The notes under the pieces were generated by a model, which searched no databases, had not been told where the DNA came from, and worked only from the letters and a program-made list of their open reading frames with translations. DNA of 64,000 nucleotides from NCBI RefSeq assembly GCF_001701025.1, contig NZ_CP016793.1:8184001-8248000 (forward strand). Reading direction: 5' to 3'. Numbering within the stretch: the stretch's first letter is position 1; every line of letters begins with the position of its first letter. This DNA is from Lentzea guizhouensis (GTDB lineage: Bacteria; Actinomycetota; Actinomycetes; Mycobacteriales; Pseudonocardiaceae). The translations under genes were made by a program, and so were the position numbers. Below, in pieces: positions 17,028-23,849 of the stretch.

Positions 17028-17071
17028 AACCGAATCCGCGACCCCACCGCCGTCGAAGGAGAACTCCCCGC

Positions 17072-17434
17072 ATGGAACCACAGCGCTTCGGCATGCTGAT
17101 CCGGCTCCGCCCGGAGAAGCGCGAGGAGTACCTGGAGCTGCACGCGGCGGTCTGGCCGGCCGTCGAGCAGACCATGCTCGACGCGAACATGCGCAACTTC
17201 ACGATCTTCCTGCACGACGACCTGCTGTTCGGCTACTACGAGTACGTCGGCGAGGACCACGCCGCCGACCAGGCCCGCATCGCCGCCGATCCGGAGACGC
17301 GGCGCTGGTGGACGTTCACCGACCCGTGCCAGGAGTCGCTGGCGGAGCCGGGCTCCGGCCACTGGTGGGTGCCGATGCGGGAGGTGTGGCACCTCGCGGA
17401 CCCTGCCGCACGTCGTGGTGGGCAGCCATCCTGA
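17072..17434 (+). CDS. rhaM: L-rhamnose mutarotase-like protein
   Basis: Small alpha/beta protein of 120 residues of the RhaM (DUF718) family, which interconverts alpha and beta anomers of L-rhamnose or related sugars. Family features are seen: RFGMLIRLRPEKREEYLELH at the start, WPAV, NFTIFLHDDLLFGYYEY in the middle, and WWVPMREVWHL near the end. GGAGA precedes the ATG. The family normally ends at about that last motif; here it runs on for about 12 residues (ADPAARRGGQPS) into the convergent gene, and the two genes overlap by 119 bases. It is the last gene of the importer-dehydratase run. Confidence 0.84.
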   Translation: MEPQRFGMLIRLRPEKREEYLELHAAVWPAVEQTMLDANMRNFTIFLHDDLLFGYYEYVGEDHAADQARIAADPETRRWWTFTDPCQESLAEPGSGHWWVPMREVWHLADPAARRGGQPS

Positions 17435-19154
17435 CCGGTGCGTTGACCACGCCGAACCCGGCGTAGCCGCCGATGCGCTGCACCACCTCGAAGAACACCC
17501 GCGCGCCCATCAGCTCGGTGTAGAAGTGCAGGAGCTCGCCGTGCTCGTCGCGGTCGTGCAGCACGTGGTTGCGGCGCAGCTCGTCGATCCGCTCGGGTGG
17601 CATGCCGGTACGGGCCGCGAGGTCGTCGTAGTAGTTGGCGGGGATCTCCAGCAACCGGGCACCACGCTCGCGCAGGGCGGCGGCGCAGGCCACCGCGTCC
17701 GCCGCCGTGAAGGCGATGTGCTGCGGTTCCCGCACCGCCGGCGCCCACCCGCCGCGGCGGACCAGGGCGGAGTCCAGTGACAGCCGGACGCCACCGCTGA
17801 CGCCCCGGCTGCGCACGATCCCGTACGGCGCGGCGAACTCCGTGACCGGGCCCGGCACGAGGCCGAGCACCGCGCGGTGGAAGAGCGTCGCCTCGTCGAA
17901 GTGGTCGAACGGCTGGGTCAGCGCGACGTGGTCGATGCCGGTGATGCCGGCGCCGGCCGGTTCCTCGCCGGTCGGGACGAAGTCGTCGACCCAGTCGTGG
18001 CCGCCGCACAGGAGGAGCTGCGTGCCGTCCGGTGCGGCGATGGCGGCCAGCGCGACCTCGTCCGGGCCCGTCGCGCGGGTCAGCGGCGGTGCCGACATGA
18101 CCTCGGCCCGCCGTGCCGCCGCGGCGGGATCGGGCACGACTAAGCCGAGCGCACCGACCGTTCCCGGTTCGCCCACCGCGTTGACCAGCACCCGCGCTTC
18201 ACCCTGCGTCCACAGCTCGACCGGCTTCGACCGGTGCACGCCGGTGCGCGTGAACCCCAGTGCCGCGAGGCCGGGTTCGCCGACGACCTCGGCGAACGCG
18301 TAGCCGGACGGCACCGGCGCGGGCGGAACGTCCAGCAGTCCCAGGGAGTCCTGAAGCGCCACCAGCGACCGCATCGCGTCGACCGCGGCGCGGTGCGGGT
18401 CGGCCTGCCGGAAGACGTCGTTGAACACTTCCAGCGACAACGGCCCGCGGTACCCGGCGGCGAGCACGTGCCCGGTGAAGGCGGTCAGGTCGAAGTCGCC
18501 CTGGCCGGGGAAGAGCCGGTGGTGGCGGCTCCACTGCAGGACGCCCATCGGCAACGTCGGCGCGTCCGCGAGCTGCAGGAAGAAGATCTTGTCGCCGGGG
18601 ATCGCGCGGATCGGCCGCGGATCGTCCCCTTTGGACAGGATGTGGAAGCTGTCCAGGCACACGCCCAGCGCCGGGTGCGCGGCGCGGCGGACGATCCGCC
18701 ACGCGTGCTCGTAGCCGTGGACGAACCTCCCCCACGCCAGCGCTTCGTACGCGACCCGCAGCCCGCGTTCGTCCGCTTTGGACGCCAGCAGGTGCAGCTG
18801 CTCGGCCGCGAGGTCGTCGTCGTCGATCGCGTCGGACGACACCGACGAGCAGACGAGCACGGTGTCCACGCCGAGCTCGGTCATGAGGTCGAGCTTGCGT
18901 TCCGCTCGGTGCAGGTTGGCGGCCAGCACGTCCGGCGGCACCGCCTCGAAGTCGCGGAACGGCTGGTAGAGGTCGATCGTCAACCCGAGGTCGGCGCAGC
19001 GCTCGCGGACCTCGGCCGGGCTCAGGCGGGACGCGAGCAGGTCGTTCTCGAACAGCTCGATGCCGGCGAACCCGGCCTCGGCGGCCGCGGCGAGCTTGTC
19101 CTCCAGCGTGCCGGACAGGCAGACGGTCGCGATGGCGGTGCGCGGCTCAGGCAT
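17316..19154 (-). CDS. qsuB: 3-dehydroshikimate dehydratase (QsuB-like two-domain fusion)
   Basis: Protein of 612 residues. Residues 1 to about 270 are a xylose-isomerase-like TIM barrel, with metal and active-site motifs AYEALAWGRF, GVCLDSFHIL and LSLEVFND. Residues about 290-575 form a 4-hydroxyphenylpyruvate-dioxygenase-like domain (GIDHVALTQ, EPQHIAFTAAD, HFYTELMGARVFFEVVQR). This fusion is typical of bacterial enzymes converting 3-dehydroshikimate to protocatechuate in quinate/shikimate use. The neighbouring aroE, TetR and MHS-transporter genes agree. The ATG overlaps the aroE stop. The usual ending (VNAPVRMAA) is followed by about 37 low-complexity residues that are antisense to the mutarotase gene, suggesting a lost stop codon. 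Confidence 0.88.
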   Translation of the reverse strand: MPEPRTAIATVCLSGTLEDKLAAAAEAGFAGIELFENDLLASRLSPAEVRERCADLGLTIDLYQPFRDFEAVPPDVLAANLHRAERKLDLMTELGVDTVLVCSSVSSDAIDDDDLAAEQLHLLASKADERGLRVAYEALAWGRFVHGYEHAWRIVRRAAHPALGVCLDSFHILSKGDDPRPIRAIPGDKIFFLQLADAPTLPMGVLQWSRHHRLFPGQGDFDLTAFTGHVLAAGYRGPLSLEVFNDVFRQADPHRAAVDAMRSLVALQDSLGLLDVPPAPVPSGYAFAEVVGEPGLAALGFTRTGVHRSKPVELWTQGEARVLVNAVGEPGTVGALGLVVPDPAAAARRAEVMSAPPLTRATGPDEVALAAIAAPDGTQLLLCGGHDWVDDFVPTGEEPAGAGITGIDHVALTQPFDHFDEATLFHRAVLGLVPGPVTEFAAPYGIVRSRGVSGGVRLSLDSALVRRGGWAPAVREPQHIAFTAADAVACAAALRERGARLLEIPANYYDDLAARTGMPPERIDELRRNHVLHDRDEHGELLHFYTELMGARVFFEVVQRIGGYAGFGVVNAPVRMAAHHDVRQGPRGATPPASAPTSGRSPAPPATPGTGR

Positions 19155-19994
19155 GGGCGGGTTCTCCTTCGAGCTCCTCGAAGTGCGCGAGCATCCGGTC
19201 GGCGTCCGGCTCGACCCCGGTGAACAGCCGCATCGACTCGGCGGCCTGCAGCACGACCATGCCGCCGCCGTGCAGCACGCGGCAGCCGCGCGCCCGTGCC
19301 GCGGCGAGCAGCGCCGTCTCCAGCGGCCGGTAGACGATGTCGGCGACCCAGAGGTCCTCGCGCAACAGGGACTCGTCGATCGGCGAACCGGGGTGCGCGG
19401 CCATGCCGGTGGGTGTCGCGTGCACCAGCCCGTCCGCGGTTTTGATGTCGTCCGGGGTGCACACGACCGCGCGGTCAGGACCGAAACGGCGTTGCAGTGC
19501 CTTCACGAGCTGCGCGCTGCGAGCCTGGTCGAGGTCGTGCACGCCGAGCCGCGCGGTGTGCCGAGCGACAGCAACGCGTGCCCCACCGCGGCGCCCGCAC
19601 CTCCCGCGCCGAGCAGGACGACGTTCTCCAGCGAGGCGTCCGGCAGGCCGCGGCTCAGGCTGCGGGCGAACCCGGTCGCGTCGGTGTTGTGCCCGATCGC
19701 GCGGCCGTCCTCGAAGCACACGGTGTTGACCGCACCGAGCGCGGCCGCACCGGGGTCGACCTCGTCGAGGTGCGGCAGGACGGCCTGCTTGGCGGGGTGC
19801 GTGACGTTGAGCCCGTTGAACCCGGCCGTGCGCGCCGCCGCCAGCACCTCGCCCACCGGCAGCCCGAGCACGTCGAGGTCGAGCAGCCGGTAGAGGTACC
19901 GCAGGCCCAGCCGGTCGGCCTCCCGCTCGTGCAGCGCCGGGCTGAGCGACGGACCGATGCCGGATCCGACGAGCCCGATCAGGTAGCTGGCCAC
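19147..19994 (-). pseudogene. aroE: Shikimate/quinate dehydrogenase, frameshifted
   Basis: AroE-family enzyme. The N-terminal half starts at GTG 19994 after GGAGGA and includes SGIGPSLSPALHE, GLNVTHPAKQAV and the nucleotide-binding VLLGAGGAGAAV. The C-terminal half, in another frame, includes DLDQARS, HATPTGMAAHPGSP, VADIVYRPLETALL and GGGMVVLQAAESM. The frames meet near 19560 and need one base added or two removed to join; with two removed, about 281 residues result. All catalytic blocks are otherwise kept. The enzyme would interconvert shikimate or quinate with the 3-dehydro compounds, feeding the dehydratase encoded immediately downstream. An assembly error is a serious alternative to true inactivation. 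Confidence 0.82.
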
Positions 19995-20014
19995 TCGCGT
20001 CCTCCGCAATGTAC

Positions 20015-20028
20015 GAACTAGTGAGTTC
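20015..20028. promoter_or_regulatory. Possible operator upstream of aroE
   Basis: GAACT-AGTG-AGTTC is an interrupted palindrome 21 bases upstream of the aroE start codon, positioned to block its promoter or ribosome site. The TetR protein at 20281 is the obvious candidate ligand; this is inferred from position only. Confidence 0.4.
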
Positions 20029-20061
20029 ACGGTAGCGCACCTCCACCCCGCCCGAAAGCCC

Positions 20062-20222
20062 GCACGCGGGGTCCTCTCGTGCACTCAGAGCGCACGCGGG
20101 GAGCTTTCGTTCACCACGAACCACCCGCCGAGGCCCGCTCGCCGCACGCGAACTCTCCGGGGACTTGGAGTGCACGCGGGGAGCTTTCGTTCACCACGAG
20201 CGCACGAAAGGTCCCCGCGTGC
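20062..20222. repeat. Cluster of short GC-rich repeats between aroE and tetR
   Basis: A 28-base unit occurs twice, identical, at 20092-20119 and 20172-20199 (it begins GCACGCGGGGAGCTTTCGTT). A degenerate copy lies near 20062-20087, and an inverted copy at 20204-20222 pairs with 20172-20190 at 18 of 19 positions to form a hairpin. No credible protein is encoded here. The 286-bp gap between aroE and tetR otherwise holds only the aroE promoter region and the start of tetR. Confidence 0.75.
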
Positions 20223-20280
20223 GGTGAGCGGGGAGCGAATAGAGTTGGGCCGGTAGTCCGCTGATCAAAAGGGGAACCGC

Positions 20281-20925
20281 GTGGCCGCACCGTCGTCGTC
20301 AGAGGCCGAGCGCCAGCGGGACAAGGACCGCACCCGCGCCGACATCCTCGACGTGGCCACGAAGGAGTTCGCCGACAAGGGCTACACGGGTGCGCGCGTC
20401 GACGAGATCGCCGAACGCACCAGCACCACCAAGCGGATGATCTACTACTACTTCGGCGGCAAGGAACAGCTCTACATCGCCGTCCTGGAACGCGCCTACT
20501 CCGCGATCCGCGCCCTGGAGGCCGAGCTCGACGTCGAGCACCTCGAGCCGGAGGACGCCATCCGCAAGCTCGCCGAGCTGACCTTCGACCACCACGAGGC
20601 CAACCCCGACTTCATCCGCCTGGTCAGCATCGAGAACATCCACCGCGCCGAGCACATCGCGCGCTCCGAGATCCTGGCGGGCCTGGCGAACCCGGCGCTG
20701 GACGGGCTGAGCCGGGTGCTCGACCGCGGGCGTGAGGCCGGCCGGTTCCGCGCCGACGTGGACGCGCTCGACATCCACCAGGTGATCAGCTCGTTCTGCG
20801 TGTTCCGGCTGGCGAACAGGCACACGTTCGCCGCGATCTTCAAGCGGGACATGCTGGACCCGCACCGCCGCGAGCACCACCGGCGGATGCTCGGCGACCT
20901 GCTGATCAACTACCTGACCGCCTGA
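20281..20925 (+). CDS. TetR-family regulator of the quinate/shikimate genes
   Basis: TetR regulator of 214 residues starting at GTG 20281 after AAAAGGGGAACC. The helix-turn-helix lies at about residues 36-64 (ARVDEIAERTSTTKRMIYYYFG). The C-terminal part is a long TetR ligand domain (EHHRRMLGDLLINYL at the end). It lies between the divergent aroE-qsuB genes and the co-directional transporter gene, so it probably controls both; an aromatic or shikimate-type ligand is inferred from that position. Short palindromes occur in both flanking gaps (20015-20028 and 21022-21031). Confidence 0.82.
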   Translation: MAAPSSSEAERQRDKDRTRADILDVATKEFADKGYTGARVDEIAERTSTTKRMIYYYFGGKEQLYIAVLERAYSAIRALEAELDVEHLEPEDAIRKLAELTFDHHEANPDFIRLVSIENIHRAEHIARSEILAGLANPALDGLSRVLDRGREAGRFRADVDALDIHQVISSFCVFRLANRHTFAAIFKRDMLDPHRREHHRRMLGDLLINYLTA

Positions 20926-21021
20926 GTCAGCCGGTCGGCGGCACCTCAAGGCACCCCTGGGCACCGCCGCTCCCGACGCGTGGAACACGACTCTTGACAC
21001 CCCGGGGTCACGTGCCCGACC

Positions 21022-21031
21022 GTTAATTAAC
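21022..21031. promoter_or_regulatory. Possible TetR operator of the shikimate-type transporter
   Basis: GTTAATTAAC is a perfect, unusually AT-rich palindrome in GC-rich surroundings, 28 bases upstream of the transporter start; it is followed by TAACTG, which could be part of a promoter. Assignment is by position. Confidence 0.4.
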
Positions 21032-21058
21032 TAACTGTTCCGTACAACGGAGTACGCC

Positions 21059-22351
21059 GTGACCACTTCGATGGCCCGCAAGACCGCGCTCGCAGCCTGG
21101 ATCGGCAGCGCTCTCGAGTACTACGACTTCTTCATCTACGGCACCGCGGCCGCACTGGTGTTCAACAAGGTCTTCTTCCCCGCCTCCTCCCCCGCGACCG
21201 GCACGCTGCTCGCGCTCGCCACGTTCGGCGTCGGCTACCTGGCCAGGCCGGTCGGCGCGTTCGTGCTCGGGCACGTCGGGGACCGGTTCGGGCGCAAGAA
21301 GGTGCTGGTCTTCACCCTGTTGCTGATGGGGGTGGCGACGTTCGCCGTCGGCTGCCTGCCGACCTACGCGACCGCAGGTGTCCTCGCACCCGTCATGCTG
21401 GTGGTTCTCCGCCTCCTGCAGGGGCTTTCGGCGTCCGGTGAGCAGGCCGGGGCGAACGCCATGTCGCTCGAACACGCGCCGGAGGACCGCCGGGCGTACT
21501 TCACCAGCTTCACCCTCAGCGGCACGCAGGCCGGGCAGATCCTGGCCACCGCGATCTTCCTGCCGGTGGCCGCGCTGCCGCAGGAGGACCTGCTGTCGTG
21601 GGGCTGGCGGGTGCCGTTCTGGTGCAGCGCGGTCGTCGTGGTGGTGGGGCTCGTGATCCGCAGCAAGATCGACGAGACCGCCGTCTTCAAGCGCACCAAG
21701 GCCGCGAAGCTGCCGGTCGCCGTGCTGTTCCGGGACCACTGGGTGGACGTGCTGCGGGTCGTCGTCGCCGCCACGATCGCCTCGGTCAGCACGATCTTCA
21801 CCGTCTACGCGTTGAGCTACGCGGTGAACACGGTCGGACTGGACCGCACGCCGATGTTGTGGGTGGGTGTGCTCGCCAACGTCGTCGCGCTCGCCGCGAT
21901 CCCGCTGCTGGCCGGGCTGTCCGACCGGATCGGGCGCAAGCCGGTGTTCCTCGCCGGGTGTGCGGCGTGCGCGGTGCTGATCTTCCCCTACCTCTGGTCG
22001 ATCTCGATCGGCTCGTACGCGCTGGTGTTCGCGCTCGGCATCCTGCTCTTCGGTGTCGCCTACTCGGGCATCAACGGGATCTGGCCGTCGTTGTACGGCG
22101 AGATGTTCAGCACCGAGGTCCGCTTGTCGGGCATGGCGATCGGCACGCAGATCGGGTTCGCCATCGCCGGGCTGGCGCCGACCGTCGTGGCGGCGATCGG
22201 GTCCGGCAAGGACGACTGGATCGGTGTCGCGATCTTCACGGCCGCGGTGTGCGCGGTGAGTGCGGCCGCGATCGCCACCGGGCGCGAGACCTTCCGGCGA
22301 CCTACCGCGGAACTGGGGCGACCGGAGCTCACCGGCGTCCGGGTGAGCTGA
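21059..22351 (+). CDS. MHS-family major facilitator transporter, shikimate/quinate type
   Basis: Major facilitator of 430 residues with about 12 hydrophobic helices. The metabolite:H+ symporter (MHS) subgroup is shown by the N-terminal IGSALEYYDFFIYGTAAALVF, the loop motif GHVGDRFGRKKVL (about residues 73-85), a second copy LSDRIGRKPVF in the middle, and RLLQGLSASGEQAG. Members import shikimate, alpha-ketoglutarate, proline or aromatic acids; the shikimate assignment comes from the adjacent aroE/qsuB-like genes and TetR regulator. Start GTG 21059 follows AACGGAG. Confidence 0.83.
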   Translation: MTTSMARKTALAAWIGSALEYYDFFIYGTAAALVFNKVFFPASSPATGTLLALATFGVGYLARPVGAFVLGHVGDRFGRKKVLVFTLLLMGVATFAVGCLPTYATAGVLAPVMLVVLRLLQGLSASGEQAGANAMSLEHAPEDRRAYFTSFTLSGTQAGQILATAIFLPVAALPQEDLLSWGWRVPFWCSAVVVVVGLVIRSKIDETAVFKRTKAAKLPVAVLFRDHWVDVLRVVVAATIASVSTIFTVYALSYAVNTVGLDRTPMLWVGVLANVVALAAIPLLAGLSDRIGRKPVFLAGCAACAVLIFPYLWSISIGSYALVFALGILLFGVAYSGINGIWPSLYGEMFSTEVRLSGMAIGTQIGFAIAGLAPTVVAAIGSGKDDWIGVAIFTAAVCAVSAAAIATGRETFRRPTAELGRPELTGVRVS

Positions 22352-22423
22352 CAACAGCACGACAACCGCCGTACAACAGCACGCCGGTACTCCTTCGGTC
22401 AGCAGACCTCAACCGAGGAGGAC

Positions 22424-23377
22424 ATGGTGAGAACCAAGCTGGCGGCGGTACTGGTCGCGGTGCTCTCGGTCGTGGGACTCGTCGTCACACCGGCGGCGAG
22501 TGCCACACCGAGCTACCGCGACGTCTACGTCCGCGACAACCTGGCGGACGTCGGCAACGAGCCCAGCACCGGCAGCATCTACCACAGCCCGGACATCCGG
22601 GTGTGCCACACGCCGGTGCCCTGCGCGGTGTCGCAGCAACCGATCGTCGGCGCCACCAACTACGTGTTCGTCAACCTGCGCCGCAAGCCGGCCGCGCAGG
22701 GCAACGTGAGCGGCACCCTGCACCTGTACCGCAGCAACCTCGGTGGCGGCACGGCGTGGCCGGGCGGCTGGACCTACATCGGCGGGGCGGGGTCGAGCGT
22801 GCCGATCGGCGGCTCGACCGTGATGATCACCTGGCCCGGCTGGAACGTGCCGGGGCCCGCGCACTTCTGCCTGCTCGCCAGGTGGGTCTCGACCGCGGAC
22901 CCGATGACGTTCGCCGAGGTCGCCAACACGCAGCAGAACGCCCAGCGCAACAACAACATCGCGTGGCGCAACGTCGACTCGATCCGGGTGTTCCCCTTCC
23001 GGCCCATCACCGTGCCGTACACGATCGGCAACCCGGATCCCTTCGACAACCGGCAGAACCTCATCTTCGAGCAGCCGGAGCGGCACTTCGCGGGCACCGT
23101 GACGGTCGACCTCGGGCGTGAGCTCGCGGCGCGGTGGAGGGAAGCCGGCCAGCGCGGTACCGGCGTGAAGCAGGTCGGCGAGACGCAGTTCCAGATCGTC
23201 GACCCGAAGCTCGCCCGCTTCGACGGACTGACGCTCAAGGCCGAGGAACGCGTGCAGATCGCGCTGACCTTCGCGACCGACGTGGAGGCCGGCCCGGCGG
23301 CGCTGGAGGTGCGCCAGGTCGACGTGCAGGGCGTGGACCTCGGTGGTGCGCAGTACCGGATCAACGACAAGGAGTGA
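22424..23377 (+). CDS. Secreted protein of unknown function
   Basis: Protein of 317 residues with a clear Sec signal peptide (basic MVRTK, hydrophobic core, cleavage near ASA-TPS at about 27). The ATG is preceded by a strong GAGGAGG. The mature protein has a beta-rich look, with conserved-looking stretches VRDNLADVGNEPS, SPDIRVCHT and FCLLARW, one near-N-terminal Cys pair, and a C-terminal RQVDVQGVDLGGAQYRI. I do not recognise the family. The next gene, 61 bases away beyond a strong hairpin, also encodes a small secreted beta protein, so the two may form a pair. There is no CAZyme or protease signature. Confidence 0.6.
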   Translation: MVRTKLAAVLVAVLSVVGLVVTPAASATPSYRDVYVRDNLADVGNEPSTGSIYHSPDIRVCHTPVPCAVSQQPIVGATNYVFVNLRRKPAAQGNVSGTLHLYRSNLGGGTAWPGGWTYIGGAGSSVPIGGSTVMITWPGWNVPGPAHFCLLARWVSTADPMTFAEVANTQQNAQRNNNIAWRNVDSIRVFPFRPITVPYTIGNPDPFDNRQNLIFEQPERHFAGTVTVDLGRELAARWREAGQRGTGVKQVGETQFQIVDPKLARFDGLTLKAEERVQIALTFATDVEAGPAALEVRQVDVQGVDLGGAQYRINDKE

Positions 23378-23387
23378 GTATCAGCCC

Positions 23388-23426
23388 CGGCGGGTCCGAC
23401 TCCGTTGTACGGAGCCGGACCCGCCG
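23388..23426. terminator. Strong hairpin between two secreted-protein genes
   Basis: An 11-bp perfect GC stem (23388-23398 with 23416-23426) continues after one mismatch into CTCCG/CGGAG around a 5-base loop. It starts 11 bases after the upstream stop and ends 13 bases before the next start, so it may terminate or attenuate. Confidence 0.6.
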
Positions 23427-23438
23427 AAGGGGTGGTCA

Positions 23439-23849
23439 ATGAAGACGATCATGGTGTTGTTGCTGCTGTTGCTGGGAATCGTGCCCGCACATGGCGCACC
23501 GGACTGCAACCCGCCCGACTGCCCGGTGGTGGTGGACGCGCAGGACGGCCCGGTGCACGAGAAGACCGGACCGCACGCGGCGGTGCTGAAAATGCGCAAC
23601 GGCGCGTCATGGCAGGACGTCCAGGTGTCCTACCGGTTCGTCGACGGCACCGCGAAGCAGGGTGAGGACTACCGCTCCGCGCAGAGCGGCACGGTCACGA
23701 TCAAGGCGGGCGCCCTGTCCGCCGAGGTGCCCTACACCGTGCTGCGGGTGACCGACCAGCAGAGGCAGTTCTCCCTGCAGATCACCGCGGTGAAGCCGGG
23801 CGAGGCCGGCAAGGCCGTCGCCGTGCTCACGATCGGCGGCAGGAGGTGA
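23439..23849 (+). CDS. Small secreted Calx-beta-like protein
   Basis: Protein of 136 residues with a short signal peptide (MKTIMVLLLLLLGIVPAHGA). The mature part resembles a single Calx-beta domain, an Ig-like fold: VSYRFVDGTAKQGEDYRSAQSGTVTIKAG matches the typical VxYxTxDGTAxxGxDY pattern, split here only for description. Two Cys near the mature N-terminus (DCNPPDCPV) may form a disulfide. No catalytic motif is seen; a binding or adhesion role is possible. The 3' end overlaps the convergent SARP gene by 23 bases. Confidence 0.6.
   Translation: MKTIMVLLLLLLGIVPAHGAPDCNPPDCPVVVDAQDGPVHEKTGPHAAVLKMRNGASWQDVQVSYRFVDGTAKQGEDYRSAQSGTVTIKAGALSAEVPYTVLRVTDQQRQFSLQITAVKPGEAGKAVAVLTIGGRR

Noticed and set aside
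20079..20264. 61-residue open frame in the aroE-tetR gap
   Set aside because: It is made of the repeat units described at 20062-20222 and lacks a ribosome site or recognisable protein features.
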